From Allobosea sp. 47.2.35 (GTDB lineage Bacteria > Pseudomonadota > Alphaproteobacteria > Rhizobiales > Beijerinckiaceae), in NCBI RefSeq assembly GCF_024655635.1, contig NZ_JANLGI010000002.1:430738-494737 (forward strand): a stretch of 64,000 nucleotides of DNA, given 5' to 3'. The notes below the pieces were generated by a model that saw only the letters and a list, made by a program, of their open reading frames with translations, searched no databases and had not been told where the DNA came from. Below, piece by piece: positions 28,456 to 38,139 of this stretch. Position numbers and translations under genes: made by a program. Position 1 is the first letter of the stretch. Each line of letters opens with the position of its first letter.

Positions 28456-29939
28456 TCACGGTCCGGCAGGCGCATCTCATCGGCGCGATCCGAGAAGCGT
28501 GTCACATCCGCGTCGAACTGCAAGGCCACCGCGCCGGTCGGGCCGTGACGCTGCTTGCCGATGATCAGTTCGGCGACGCCGTGCATGGCCTCCATCTCGA
28601 TCTGCCACTTGTTGTGTTCTTCGGTGCCGGGCCGCGGCTCCTTGCCCTTGAGGTAATATTCCTCGCGATAGACGAACATCACCACGTCCGCGTCCTGCTC
28701 GATCGAGCCGGATTCGCGCAGGTCCGAGAGCTGGGGGCGCTTGTCGTCGCGATTCTCGACCTGACGCGAGAGCTGCGAGAGCGCGATGATCGGGACGTTG
28801 AGCTCCTTGGCCAGTGCCTTCAGGCTGGTCGTGATCTCGGTTAGCTCCTGCACGCGGTTCTGGCTGTTCTTGGACGAGCCGGAGAGCAGTTGCAGGTAGT
28901 CGATAAACAGGACGTCGAGCCCCTTCTGGCGCTTCAGGCGCCGGGCGCGCGCCATCAATTGCGCGATCGAGATACCACCGGTCTGGTCGATATAGAGCGG
29001 CAGCTTCTCGATCTGGGCGGCGACATCGGTCAATCGGGCGAAATCGCCCTCGGTGATGCGGCCCTGCCGGATCTTATAGGAGGAGATGCTGGACTGCTCG
29101 GCGACGATACGGGTCGCGAGCTGGTCGGCCGACATTTCGAGCGAGAAGAAGCCGACGATGCCGCCATCGACCGACTTGATCGAGCCGTCCTCCTGGCGCT
29201 CGCCACGCCAGGCCTTGGCGATGTTGAAGGCGATATTGGTGGCGAGCGAGGTCTTGCCCATGGCGGGGCGCCCGGCGAGCACGAGCAGGTCGGAGCGTTG
29301 CAGGCCGCCCATGCGCTGGTCGACGTCGCGCAGGCCGGTCGAGATGCCGGAGAGGCCGCCGGCACGCTGGTAGGCGCTCGCCGCCATGTCGATGGCGAGG
29401 CGCAGCGCCCCGTCGAATTTCTGGAATCCGCCCTCGTAGCGGCCCTTTTCGGCGAGTTCGTAGAGCCGGCGCTCGGCATCCTCGATCTGCTCGCGCGGCG
29501 CCATCTCGACTGGCGCGTCATAGGCGACGTTGACGAGGTCCTCGCCGACGCCGATGAGCTGGCGGCGCACCGCGAGATCGTAGATCGTCCGGCCGTAATC
29601 GGCGGCGTTGATGACGGTCGTCGCCTCGGCGGCGAGGCGCGCGAGATACTGGCTCGGCGTGATCTCGCCGAGATCGATGTCGTTGACGAAGGTCTTGAGC
29701 GTGATCGGCGTCGCGATCTTGCCGGCGCGGATCATGCTGGCCACCAGCTCGTAGACGCGCTGATGGACCGGCTCGAAGAAATGGTCCGGCAGCAGGAAGT
29801 CGGAGACGCGGTAGAAGGCGTCGTTATTGACCAGGATCGCGCCGAGCAGCGCCTGCTCGGCCTCGATATTGTGAGGCTGGACGCGGAACTCCGCCTCTCG
29901 GTTGTCGAGGCGGGCGACGAGAGCTGTAGCGGTGGCCAT
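28452..29939 (-). CDS. dnaB: Replicative DNA helicase
   Basis: 495 aa DnaB-family hexameric helicase for the replication fork. The N-terminal DnaB_N domain begins at NIEAEQALLGAILVNNDAFYRVSDFL. The RecA-like core has Walker A GRPAMGKTS (near residues 222-230), FSLEMSADQLATRI and LFIDYLQLLSG (Walker B). The ATG is at 29939. It leads the operon dnaB-alr-radA, with overlapping junctions. Its promoter should lie in 29940-30102; no strong -35/-10 pair was found. Confidence 0.96.
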   Translation of the reverse strand: MATATALVARLDNREAEFRVQPHNIEAEQALLGAILVNNDAFYRVSDFLLPDHFFEPVHQRVYELVASMIRAGKIATPITLKTFVNDIDLGEITPSQYLARLAAEATTVINAADYGRTIYDLAVRRQLIGVGEDLVNVAYDAPVEMAPREQIEDAERRLYELAEKGRYEGGFQKFDGALRLAIDMAASAYQRAGGLSGISTGLRDVDQRMGGLQRSDLLVLAGRPAMGKTSLATNIAFNIAKAWRGERQEDGSIKSVDGGIVGFFSLEMSADQLATRIVAEQSSISSYKIRQGRITEGDFARLTDVAAQIEKLPLYIDQTGGISIAQLMARARRLKRQKGLDVLFIDYLQLLSGSSKNSQNRVQELTEITTSLKALAKELNVPIIALSQLSRQVENRDDKRPQLSDLRESGSIEQDADVVMFVYREEYYLKGKEPRPGTEEHNKWQIEMEAMHGVAELIIGKQRHGPTGAVALQFDADVTRFSDRADEMRLPDRE

Positions 29940-30102
29940 GGCCGTCCCGATAAATCAATGCTGGGTGAATTCAAGCCGACAATCAGCCGCGCAGGCTTGC
30001 GGCTTGGCGAGGCTGAGTCGGGCAGAGAACTAACTTAACATTCTGACAATCGGTGCCAGCATCTCCCGGTTCCATCCACCCCTTTGCACAGGCTCCAAAA
30101 TG

Positions 30103-30129
30103 AAAAAGGCGCCGTGTTGCCACGGCGCC
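30103..30129 (-). terminator. Rho-independent terminator of the rpsF-rpsR-rplI operon
   Basis: On the minus strand GGCGCCGTG pairs perfectly with CACGGCGCC (30108-30116 with 30121-30129, 4-nt loop) and is followed by UUUUUCA (A-run 30103-30107). It lies 28 bp after the rplI stop and insulates dnaB. Confidence 0.92.
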
Positions 30130-30157
30130 CTTGACTCGATTCGGGAGCTTGTCGGGC

Positions 30158-30721
30158 TCAGAGCTCGACGTCGCCGGCCTCGGCCAGCGCCGCGCCGACC
30201 TCGAGGCCGAGATCGTCGAGATCGAACTCCTCGCGGGCGGTGACGTTCTCGCCGGCGGCCTGACGCTCGGCCTCTTCAGCCGAACGGGCGATGTTGACGG
30301 TGATCGTGACCGAGACTTCCGGATGCAGCACGACCGGGACGGTGTGCAGGCCGAGCGTCTTGATCGGGGTGTTCAGCGTCACCTGGCCGCGCGAGACGTT
30401 GAAGCCGTCCTTGGACAGGGCCTCGGCGATGTCACGGGTCGAGACCGAGCCGTAGAGCACGCCGGACTCGCCCGACTGGCGCAGGATGGTGACGCTCTGG
30501 CCGTTCAGGCGCTCGGCGACGGCATCGGCTTCCGACTTCAGCTCGAGGTTGCGGGTCTCGAGCTCGAGCTTCTGGCTCTCGAAGCGCTTCTTGTTGTCCT
30601 CGGTGGCGCGCAGTGCCTTGCCGCGGGCGAGCAGGTAGTTGCGGCCGAAGCCGTCGCGAACCTTCACGATGTCGCCCATCTGGCCGAGCTTGGCGACGCG
30701 TTCGAGCAGGATCACTTCCAT
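30158..30721 (-). CDS. rplI: 50S ribosomal protein L9
   Basis: 187 aa. The N-terminal domain [37 protein letters not shown] is diagnostic of L9. A long linker helix and the C-terminal domain follow ([27 protein letters not shown]). An acidic tail past residue 150 extends it beyond the about 150-aa E. coli protein, as in many alphaproteobacteria. It follows the DUF2232 gene by 35 bp and ends the ribosomal operon. Confidence 0.97.
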   Translation of the reverse strand: MEVILLERVAKLGQMGDIVKVRDGFGRNYLLARGKALRATEDNKKRFESQKLELETRNLELKSEADAVAERLNGQSVTILRQSGESGVLYGSVSTRDIAEALSKDGFNVSRGQVTLNTPIKTLGLHTVPVVLHPEVSVTITVNIARSAEEAERQAAGENVTAREEFDLDDLGLEVGAALAEAGDVEL

Positions 30722-30756
30722 GGGTCTTCTCCTTGTTATGTCTTGAGACGAGGTTG

Positions 30757-31704
30757 TTAGGAACGGTTAGGCGGAGGCGGCAGCGCGGCCCGCTTGCGCA
30801 GGCCGAGAAGCGTGTCGATGACACCCGTGATCGCGAGCAGCGGCGTCAGCACGGCCTGCATCACGACGAGGGCGACATAGATCGAGATCAGCATCGGCAG
30901 CCGCCAGGGCTTGCCGCGCGAGATGTCGTGCAGCGTGGCGAGCCCGCTGAACATGAAGGCGGCGAGCAGCGCGCCGGCCATGGCCATGGCGGCGACGCCG
31001 ATGAAGCCGCCGGTCGTCGCGACGAAGCCGGTGGCGACCAGCAGCAGCAGCGCCTGGCGCGGCAGCGTCGTCGACGGGATGAAGGGCCAGGGCCGCGGCA
31101 GACGGTCGGACATCTTCACGGCGCGGGCCGCGAGCCAGAGATTGGCGGTGATCGTGGTGACGAACGAGGCGCCGATGCCGAGCGGAACGGCCGGAGCGAG
31201 GTTCTGCGCCAGTTCCTTGACCTGGACGTCGCCGGGCAGCGCAATCAGCTTGCCGCGCACCATCTCGTTCAGCAGGTTCTCGATCATGCGCGCGATCACC
31301 GCACGATAGGTCTCGTAATCGGTGGTCATCACCAGGGCGCTGCCGACGGTGGCGAGCGCGGCGGTGGCGGCGATCCAGAGCAGCAGGTTGCCGAGCGGAT
31401 ACCACTCGACCCGGCCGTCGGTGTCGCCACGGGCGAGAAGCGCGAGATAGGCGATCCACCAGGCCGGCAGGCCGATGATCAGGGCGAATGCGATGCCACC
31501 GGTCGGGGCGAGCGCAACGGCGACGGCCAGTGCACCGGCAGCCGTGGCGAACAGCCCGGAACGATGGTTCCAGCCCAAGGATGCGATGAAGATCGGGAGG
31601 GGCGCGGCAGAATACAGCAGGGCTGCCAGCGGCGATCCGGTGATCACCACTGAGAAGAGCAGGGCCGAAACGAGGCCCGCGCCGATGCCGACAATCGGAA
31701 TCAT
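30757..31704 (-). CDS. DUF2232 domain membrane protein
   Basis: 315 aa from the ATG at 31704 ([17 protein letters not shown]). An in-frame extension to 31734 exists but would add hydrophilic residues with no family support. About eight transmembrane segments are predicted. The middle loop includes [31 protein letters not shown]2232 proteins are usually found between rpsR and rplI in Hyphomicrobiales, as here. The function is unknown. A hairpin lies 124 bp upstream (31828-31852). Confidence 0.82.
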   Translation of the reverse strand: MIPIVGIGAGLVSALLFSVVITGSPLAALLYSAAPLPIFIASLGWNHRSGLFATAAGALAVAVALAPTGGIAFALIIGLPAWWIAYLALLARGDTDGRVEWYPLGNLLLWIAATAALATVGSALVMTTDYETYRAVIARMIENLLNEMVRGKLIALPGDVQVKELAQNLAPAVPLGIGASFVTTITANLWLAARAVKMSDRLPRPWPFIPSTTLPRQALLLLVATGFVATTGGFIGVAAMAMAGALLAAFMFSGLATLHDISRGKPWRLPMLISIYVALVVMQAVLTPLLAITGVIDTLLGLRKRAALPPPPNRS

Positions 31705-31827
31705 GCGTCCGTCCTGCTGTCCCGCTGCTCGCAAGCCCTTCGGGCTCGGCAGGGTGAGAGGCGCTTGGCCTCAACAAACCCGGTGGAGTTTCACCGCCAG
31801 GCGACTGGTTGATCTTGAAAGCGAGAA

Positions 31828-31852
31828 CCGGAGGCGCACGAGGCGCCTCCGG
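31828..31852 (-). other. Ten-bp hairpin between rpsR and the DUF2232 gene
   Basis: CCGGAGGCGC (31828-31837) pairs with GCGCCTCCGG (31843-31852), loop ACGAG. It lies 32 bp after the rpsR stop. On the minus strand it is followed by TTCTCGCTTTC, a poor U-tract. It may be a partial terminator or processing site that lowers DUF2232 and L9 relative to S6/S18. Confidence 0.45.
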
Positions 31853-31884
31853 GAATTGTCAGTATCCGGAACCGAACGAACGGC

Positions 31885-32130
31885 TCAGCGGATGACGTAG
31901 GGCAGCAGGCCGAGGAAGCGGGCGCGCTTGATCGCCTGGGCGAGCTCGCGCTGCTTCTTGGCGGAGACCGCCGTGATGCGGGACGGAACGATCTTGCCGC
32001 GCTCGGAGATGTAGCGCGAGAGCAGACGCACGTCCTTGTAGTCGATCTTCGGGGCGCCTTCGCCCGAGAACGGGCAGGACTTGCGGCGGCGGAAGAAGGG
32101 GCGACGGGCGCCAGCGGATGCAGTCGACAT
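31885..32130 (-). CDS. rpsR: 30S ribosomal protein S18
   Basis: 81 aa. Typical S18 features are RRKSCPFSG near residues 15-23, [50 protein letters not shown]. The basic length and start are standard. It lies 2 bp after rpsF; the two proteins bind as a pair in the 30S platform. Confidence 0.98.
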   Translation of the reverse strand: MSTASAGARRPFFRRRKSCPFSGEGAPKIDYKDVRLLSRYISERGKIVPSRITAVSAKKQRELAQAIKRARFLGLLPYVIR

Positions 32131-32132
32131 TC

Positions 32133-32564
32133 TCAGGCCTCCGCTTCGGCGGTTTCGGTCGCTTCGTCGTCACGACGCGGACGGTCACGGCGTGGGCCGC
32201 GGTCGAAACGGTCGCCGCCACGCTCAGGACGGTCCTCACGGTCACGCTTCTGCAGCATGGCCGACGGACCTTCCTCAAGCTCCTCGACCTTGACGGTCAT
32301 GAAGCGCAGGATGTCCTCGTTGATGCGCATCTGGCGCTCCATCTCCAGCACGGCGGCGGAGGGAGCCTCGATGTTCAGCAGCGTGTAATGAGCCTTGCGG
32401 TTCTTCTTGATGCGGTAGCCGAGGGACTTGACGCCCCAGTACTCGACCTTGCGGATGGCGCCGCCATTCGCTTCGATCACGCCCTTGAACTGCTCGACAA
32501 GAGCTTCGACCTGCTGCGCGCTGACATCCTGCCGCGCGAGCAGCACATGCTCGTACAATGCCAT
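32133..32564 (-). CDS. rpsF: 30S ribosomal protein S6
   Basis: 143 aa from the ATG at 32564 ([27 protein letters not shown]); a GGAAGG lies upstream. An in-frame start seven codons earlier lacks support. Core S6 motifs include [28 protein letters not shown]. The C terminus from about residue 95 is an Arg/Asp-rich tail ([16 protein letters not shown]). It is the first gene of the S6-S18-DUF2232-L9 operon. Confidence 0.96.
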   Translation of the reverse strand: MALYEHVLLARQDVSAQQVEALVEQFKGVIEANGGAIRKVEYWGVKSLGYRIKKNRKAHYTLLNIEAPSAAVLEMERQMRINEDILRFMTVKVEELEEGPSAMLQKRDREDRPERGGDRFDRGPRRDRPRRDDEATETAEAEA

Positions 32565-32907
32565 ATGTGGCCTTCCTTGTTTCACCCTGCTTCGCCCGGC
32601 GCGGAGCCCTCCGAGCCCTGGATAAGGCCCGACAGGATTTCATCGAAGGCGGAGACACGGGATGACGGTTCGGGAAACGAGCCTGCGCAGAACCTTGCGG
32701 ACATGCGCCATCCGTTCAGCCTCCGGCCGAACAAGCAGGAGGCGGTGGTTACAGTGTCCGGCACGCCATGGCAACCGGAATCTGCCGGAAAACGCCGCTG
32801 CGGAAGCGGAAAATTCGGGCGCCGCGCTTGACTTGGCGGCGGAAGCGATGTGACAGCCGCGTCATATAAGACGAATGACTGATAATGAAGACCGGGACGT
32901 TCACAGC
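32565..32907. other. Divergent promoter region between rpsF and fabD
   Basis: 343 bp with no supported CDS. Leader sequences of the ribosomal operon (minus) and fabD (plus) must lie here. On the plus strand a TTGACT (32828-32833) and a TATAAG (32865-32870) are visible, but their spacing is wrong for a single promoter. A GGCTCGGAGGGCTCC segment in the rpsF leader (minus) may fold. I could not identify a proven S6:S18 leader. Confidence 0.5.
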
Positions 32908-33852
32908 ATGACCACAGCGTTCATCTTTCCGGGCCAGGGCTCTCAGGCGGTCGGCATGGGCAAGAGCCTGGCCGACAACTTTCCCGTCGCGAAGGCAGTG
33001 TTCGACGAGGTCGATGCGGCCCTGTCGCAGAAGCTTTCCGCCGTGATGTGGGAAGGCCCGTCCGAGGAATTGACCCTGACGGCCAATGCCCAGCCGGCCC
33101 TGATGGCGGTCAGCCTCGCGGTCGTGCGCGTGCTCGAAAGCGAAGCTGGGCTCGACCTGAAGCGCGATGCCGCCTTCGTCGCCGGCCATTCGCTCGGCGA
33201 GTATTCGGCGCTGGCGGCTGCCGGTACCTTCTCGATCAGCGATGCCGCCCGGCTGCTGCGCATCCGCGGCGACGCCATGCAGAAGGCCGTGCCGGCCGGA
33301 CAGGGCGCCATGGCGGCGCTGCTCGGCGCCGAGCTCGATCTCGCCCGCGAGATCGCTGCCGCCGCGGCCCAGGGCGAGGTCTGCGAAGCCGCCAACGACA
33401 ATGGCGGCGGCCAGGTCGTGCTCTCCGGCGCCAAGGCGGCGATCGACCGCGCCATCCTGCTGGCCGGCGAGCGTGGTGTGAAGCGCGCCATGCTGCTGCC
33501 GGTCTCCGCGCCTTTTCATTGTGCCCTGATGCAGCCGGCGGCCGATGCGATGCGCGACGCGCTGGCCAAAGTCGCGATGCAGGCTCCGGTCGTGCCGGTC
33601 GTCGCCAATGTCGGCGCCGCGCCGCTGAGCGATGCCGATGCGGTCCGGGCTTCGCTCGTCGCGCAGGTCACCGGAACGGTGCGCTGGCGCGAATGCGTGC
33701 AGGCGATGGCAGTGGCCGGCGTCACCGATTTCGTCGAGGTCGGTAGCGGCAAGGTGCTGGCCGGGCTCGTCAAGCGTATCGCCGCGGGCGCTACGCAGGT
33801 CTCGATCGGCACGGCCGAGGATATTGCAGCCTATAAAGCCCGCGGCGCGTGA
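32908..33852 (+). CDS. fabD: Malonyl CoA-acyl carrier protein transacylase
   Basis: 314 aa from the ATG at 32908 (TTAFIFPGQGSQAVGMGKSL). FabD moves malonyl from CoA to ACP. The nucleophile motif GHSLGEYSAL lies near residues 94-103. The distal His is in PVSAPFHCALM. An earlier in-frame start at 32875 adds residues with no homology to the family. It heads the fab cluster and is 54 bp before fabG. Confidence 0.96.
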   Translation: MTTAFIFPGQGSQAVGMGKSLADNFPVAKAVFDEVDAALSQKLSAVMWEGPSEELTLTANAQPALMAVSLAVVRVLESEAGLDLKRDAAFVAGHSLGEYSALAAAGTFSISDAARLLRIRGDAMQKAVPAGQGAMAALLGAELDLAREIAAAAAQGEVCEAANDNGGGQVVLSGAKAAIDRAILLAGERGVKRAMLLPVSAPFHCALMQPAADAMRDALAKVAMQAPVVPVVANVGAAPLSDADAVRASLVAQVTGTVRWRECVQAMAVAGVTDFVEVGSGKVLAGLVKRIAAGATQVSIGTAEDIAAYKARGA

Positions 33853-33906
33853 CGGTGCGGGCCCAGAACGGGCAAAAACGGCAGAATGCCGGAAAAGGGA
33901 GCGAAC

Positions 33907-34644
33907 ATGTTTGATCTGACCGGCCGCAAGGCCCTGGTCACCGGCGCGACCGGCGGCCTCGGCGGAGCCATCGCCCGGACGCTGCATGCGCAAGGCGCCA
34001 GCGTCGCGATCTCGGGGACACGCGCTGAGGCGCTGGAGGCGCTGGCGGCGGAACTCGGCGAGCGCGTCGTGATCGCGCCCTGCAACCTCTCCGACAAGGA
34101 TTCGGTCGAGGCGCTGGTGCCGACGGTCGAGGAGAAGCTCGGCGGGCTCGATATCCTCGTCAACAATGCCGGTATCACCCGTGATAACCTGTTCCTGCGC
34201 CTCAAGGACGAGGATTGGGATAGCGTACTGGCCGTCAACCTGACGGCCGCCTTCCGCCTGTCACGCGCTGCCGTGAAGTCGATGATGCGCCGCCGCTACG
34301 GCCGAATCGTCGCGATCGGCTCCGTCGTCGCCACCACCGGCAACCCCGGCCAGGGCAATTACGCTGCCGCCAAGGCTGGCCTGATCGGCATGTCCAAGGC
34401 GCTGGCCGCCGAGGTCGCGAGCCGCAACATCACCGTCAATGTCGTCGCTCCGGGCTTCATCGAGTCGCCGATGACGCAGGCCCTCAACGACAAGCAGCGC
34501 GAGGGCATTCTCTCCGGCGTGCCGATGGGCCGCCTGGGTGAGGGCGCGGATGTGGCCGCGGCCGTGGCCTTCCTCGCCAGCACGGAAGCCGGTTACGTGA
34601 CTGGCCAGACGCTGCACGTCAACGGCGGAATGGCAATGATCTAG
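33907..34644 (+). CDS. fabG: 3-oxoacyl-[acyl-carrier-protein] reductase
   Basis: 245 aa from the ATG at 33907 with GGGAGCG upstream. FabG reduces 3-oxoacyl-ACP with NADPH. The cofactor motif TGATGGLGGAIA (near residues 12-23), NNAGITRDNL and the catalytic Ser-Tyr-Lys (IGSVVATTGNPGQGNYAAAKAG) are present. The C terminus GYVTGQTLHVNGGMAM is typical of the family. Confidence 0.96.
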   Translation: MFDLTGRKALVTGATGGLGGAIARTLHAQGASVAISGTRAEALEALAAELGERVVIAPCNLSDKDSVEALVPTVEEKLGGLDILVNNAGITRDNLFLRLKDEDWDSVLAVNLTAAFRLSRAAVKSMMRRRYGRIVAIGSVVATTGNPGQGNYAAAKAGLIGMSKALAAEVASRNITVNVVAPGFIESPMTQALNDKQREGILSGVPMGRLGEGADVAAAVAFLASTEAGYVTGQTLHVNGGMAMI

Positions 34645-34908
34645 GTGCGTTAGCGCCCATTTTAGATCGGTTTTGATAAGTCGGCGGCGCACTCGCCAGC
34701 CCGTAAAGGGTGTGTTAACTAGCGCCGTCGTGCTGCCGCTGGGCGATCCGAGGGGACTTGACGAAACCTCGGTTGTTGCGTTTGTGCAGGCTTCGAGCTT
34801 TCCGGATCGCGGACATCGTCAGGTGGCGCGGCGGCTCGGAATGAGATCCCTCCACCGCGTCGCATCCCTGCGATGCGTTTTCAGTTTCTAAGTCTAAGGA
34901 AGAGACCC
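34645..34908 (+). promoter_or_regulatory. Gap between fabG and acpP with a weak promoter candidate
   Basis: 264 bp without a supported CDS. TTGACG (34758-34763) is followed after 17 nt by TTTGTG, a poor -10. acpP is usually made in great excess over FabG, so an independent promoter here is expected. Confidence 0.35.
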
Positions 34909-35145
34909 ATGAGCGATGTTGCCGAGCGCGTGAAGAAGATCGTGGTCGAGCACCTCGGCGTCGAGGCCGACAAGGTCGTCGACGGCGCCAACTTCATCGA
35001 GGACCTGGGCGCGGACAGCCTCGACACCGTCGAGCTCGTGATGGCCTTCGAGGAAGAGTTCGGCGTCGAGATCCCGGACGATGCGGCCGAGACGATCGTG
35101 ACAGTCGGCGACGCCGTCAAGTTCCTGTCGTCGAAGAGCGCCTGA
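34909..35145 (+). CDS. acpP: Acyl carrier protein
   Basis: 78 aa from the ATG at 34909 with AAGGAAGAG upstream. The phosphopantetheine Ser37 is in [19 protein letters not shown]. The protein is acidic, as expected. It carries growing acyl chains for the fab enzymes around it. fabF follows after 35 bp. Confidence 0.98.
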   Translation: MSDVAERVKKIVVEHLGVEADKVVDGANFIEDLGADSLDTVELVMAFEEEFGVEIPDDAAETIVTVGDAVKFLSSKSA

Positions 35146-35180
35146 TCGGTCCTTCGGGATCGGTCTACGCAGAAAGAGCC

Positions 35181-36473
35181 ATGGCTTCTCGCAGTTATCC
35201 GATGCGGCGTGTCGTCGTAACCGGGCTTGGCATGGTGACGCCGCTTGCATGCGGCGTCGAGCCGACCTGGTCGCGTCTTCTTGCCGGCGCCAGTGGCGCC
35301 GGCCCCATCACCAGTTTCGACGCCAGCGACCTGCCGGCGCGGATCGCCTGCAACATCCCGCGGGGTGACGGCAGCGACGGGACGTTCGATCCCGACCAGT
35401 GGATGGAGCCGAAGGAGCAGCGCAAGGTCGATGACTTCATCGTCTTCGCCATGGCGGCGGCCACGCAGGCGTTGAAGGACGCGGGCTGGAAGCCGGAAAG
35501 CTACGAGGACCAGATCCGCACCGGCGTCGCCATCGGCTCCGGTATCGGTGGCCTCGGCGGCATCTACGAGGCTTCGCTCCTGCTCAAGGAGCGCGGTCCG
35601 CGCCGTCTCTCACCCTTCTTCATTCCCGGTCGCCTGAGCAATCTGGCGGCGGGCTATGTCTCGATCGAGCACGGGCTGAAAGGCCCGAACCATGCCGTCG
35701 TGACCGCCTGCTCGACCGGCGCCCACGCGGTCGGCGATGCCGCCCGCATGATTGCGCTCGGCGATGCCGAGGTCATGCTGGCCGGCGGCGCCGAATCGGC
35801 GATCAACCGCATCGGCATTGCCGGTTTCTGTGCCTGCCGCGCGCTCTCGACCAGTTTCAACGACACGCCCGAGAAGGCCTCGCGCCCGTACGACAAGGAC
35901 CGCGACGGCTTCGTGATGGGTGAGGGTGCCGGCGTCCTCGTGCTCGAGGAACTCGATCACGCCCTGGCCCGCGGCGCCCGCATCTATGCCGAGATCGTCG
36001 GTTACGGCATGTCGGGCGACGCCTATCACATCACCTCTCCGTCCGAGGACGGTGACGGCGCCTATCGCTGCATGCAGGCTGCGCTTGATCGCGCCGGCAT
36101 CACCGCGGCCGATCTCGACTACATCAATGCCCACGGCACCTCGACGCCGCTTGGCGACGAGATCGAATTGCGCGCGGTCGAGCGCTTGCTGGCCAACGCG
36201 CCGAAGCGCCCGTCCATGTCCTCGACCAAGTCGTCGACCGGCCATTTGCTCGGTGCCGCTGGCGCGATCGAGGCGATCTTCACCGTGCTCGCGATCCGTG
36301 ACCAGGTGGCGCCGCCGACGATCAATCTCGACAACCCGTCCGTCGAGACCGAGATCGACCTGGTGCCGCATGTCGCCCGCAAGCGCGAGATCGATTACGC
36401 CCTGTCGAATTCCTTCGGCTTTGGCGGGACCAATGCCTCGCTGGTGATGCGGCGCTATCGACCCGAACAGTGA
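35181..36473 (+). CDS. fabF: Beta-ketoacyl-ACP synthase II
   Basis: 430 aa. FabF condenses malonyl-ACP with acyl-ACP. The catalytic Cys is in VVTACSTGAHAVGDAARMI (near residues 175-180), and the two His are in NAHGTSTPLGDE and SSTGHLLGAAGAIEAIF. The C terminus NSFGFGGTNASLVMR is typical. The start ATG at 35181 is preferred over the ATG at 35202. Confidence 0.96.
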   Translation: MASRSYPMRRVVVTGLGMVTPLACGVEPTWSRLLAGASGAGPITSFDASDLPARIACNIPRGDGSDGTFDPDQWMEPKEQRKVDDFIVFAMAAATQALKDAGWKPESYEDQIRTGVAIGSGIGGLGGIYEASLLLKERGPRRLSPFFIPGRLSNLAAGYVSIEHGLKGPNHAVVTACSTGAHAVGDAARMIALGDAEVMLAGGAESAINRIGIAGFCACRALSTSFNDTPEKASRPYDKDRDGFVMGEGAGVLVLEELDHALARGARIYAEIVGYGMSGDAYHITSPSEDGDGAYRCMQAALDRAGITAADLDYINAHGTSTPLGDEIELRAVERLLANAPKRPSMSSTKSSTGHLLGAAGAIEAIFTVLAIRDQVAPPTINLDNPSVETEIDLVPHVARKREIDYALSNSFGFGGTNASLVMRRYRPEQ

Positions 36474-36682
36474 GCCGCAGCGAGATAGCGCGGTTTCGCC
36501 ATAATCTTGGGTAGAGTTTGCGACGGCTGCGGCCGAATGCGTGATTCCGCGTTCACAACCGCGAGGAAACCGGCTCTAATGCGATCGTCCGGCTTCGGTG
36601 CGGTCGCTTGTCCACTCCGGCAGGCGCGGTCCAGATGGCACCGTGCCGAGATCAATTACCCCGTGCTGCGAGCGTCTTGATC

Positions 36683-38029
36683 GTGAATGATACGCCCCGC
36701 GTCGCCCCGAAAAGTCCGAGCGAGGCCCTCAAGCCCGTAGCGCCGCCCGCGCCGCCGCCCAAGGCTCGCCGCCGCCGGCGCAGCCCGTTCCTGTCAATGC
36801 TGAGCGGTCTGTTCACGATCGCCCTGGTTGGCGCCGGCGTGGTCGGCGCGGGCATTGCCATCGTCTCCAACCAGAGCAAGGCGCCGGGGCCGCTCGCCAG
36901 CGACCGCACCCTCATCATCCCGAAGGAAAGCGGGCTCACCGAGATCACCGAGCTGCTGCAGCGGGAGGGCCTGATCGAGCACCCGCTGACCTTCCGCATC
37001 GCTGCGATCGTCAGCGGTGACTGGCACAAGCTGAAGGCGGGCGAGTATCTGTTCAAGGCGCGCGTCAGCCCGCAGGAAATCCTCGGCGTCATCTCCAGCG
37101 GCAAGTCGGTCGAGTATTCGATCACCATCCCCGAGGGGCTGACCAGCGAGCAGATCGTCGAGCGGCTGCGGAGCAACGAGCTTCTGACCGGCGAGATCGC
37201 GGAGGTGCCTAAGGAGGGTTCGATCCTCCCGGACACCTACCGTTTCCCGCGCGGCTTCTCCCGCAAGGGTATCCTCGACGTGATGGCGCGCAGCCAGCTC
37301 GCGGTCCTCAAGAACATCCGCATTCCCGCCGGCCTGCCGATCAAGACCACCGACGAGCTCGTCATCCTCGCCTCGATCGTCGAGAAGGAGACCGGACGTG
37401 CGGACGAGCGGCCGCGCGTCGCCGGCGTCTTCATCAACCGCCTCAACCAGAAGATGCGACTGCAGTCCGACCCGACGATCGTCTACGGCCTCGTCGGCGG
37501 CAAGGGCACGCTCGGCCGGCCGATCCTGCGCAGCGAGATCACGCAGGCGACGCCCTACAACACCTATGTCATCAACGGACTGCCCCCGGGACCGATCGCC
37601 AATCCCGGCCGGGCCGCCATGGAGGCGGTGGTCAATCACTCCCGGACCAAGGACCTCTACTTCGTCGCGGACGGCAGCGGCGGTCACGCCTTCGCCGAGA
37701 CGCTGGAGCAGCACAACCGCAATGTCGGGCGCTGGCGCCAGATCGAGACGACGCGCAGCCAGCAGCAGGGCGGTAAGCCGCCTGCCGACAGCGTCGACAA
37801 GGTCGAACCGCCGGCTGGCCCGGACAACCGCACCGAGGCGCCCGCTACCACCCAGCCCGCCTCCGACAATGCCGGCTCGGCCGGCGTGCCGGTCGCCCAG
37901 CCAGTCGGGGCGGTGGCGGGAACGCGCGCGCGGGCCTTCGACGCGTCCGAAGGGACGACACGGGATCCGCTGCTGAACAAGAGCTTCGACCTGAACTCGC
38001 CGAAGCAGGTTCCGCAGCTCAAGCCCTGA
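36683..38029 (+). CDS. mltG: Endolytic transglycosylase MltG
   Basis: 448 aa from the GTG at 36683. A TTG at 36677 and longer in-frame starts back to 36608 are open, so the start is uncertain. After a Pro/Arg-rich cytoplasmic tail there is one transmembrane helix (FTIALVGAGVVGAGIAIVS), then the LysM-like and YceG domains. The catalytic Glu is in LASIVEKETGRADERPRVAGVFINRL. The C-terminal 120 residues are low-complexity. MltG cleaves nascent glycan strands. Adjacency to the fab cluster (fabF/acpP) is common. Confidence 0.92.
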   Translation: MNDTPRVAPKSPSEALKPVAPPAPPPKARRRRRSPFLSMLSGLFTIALVGAGVVGAGIAIVSNQSKAPGPLASDRTLIIPKESGLTEITELLQREGLIEHPLTFRIAAIVSGDWHKLKAGEYLFKARVSPQEILGVISSGKSVEYSITIPEGLTSEQIVERLRSNELLTGEIAEVPKEGSILPDTYRFPRGFSRKGILDVMARSQLAVLKNIRIPAGLPIKTTDELVILASIVEKETGRADERPRVAGVFINRLNQKMRLQSDPTIVYGLVGGKGTLGRPILRSEITQATPYNTYVINGLPPGPIANPGRAAMEAVVNHSRTKDLYFVADGSGGHAFAETLEQHNRNVGRWRQIETTRSQQQGGKPPADSVDKVEPPAGPDNRTEAPATTQPASDNAGSAGVPVAQPVGAVAGTRARAFDASEGTTRDPLLNKSFDLNSPKQVPQLKP

Positions 38030-38139
38030 TCTGCGGGCCGGAAGGCACTCAATCCCCATTTTCCGGCAGCGGGCCGCTTGCTGTCGCGGATATGCGCCAC
38101 TACGGTCCCGCCCGATCTTAAACGAAGGCGGCAGGGGCG

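Noticed and set aside
32582..32764. 60-codon minus-strand ORF upstream of rpsF
   Set aside because: No homology, no ribosome-binding site and lies in a leader region; more likely untranslated.
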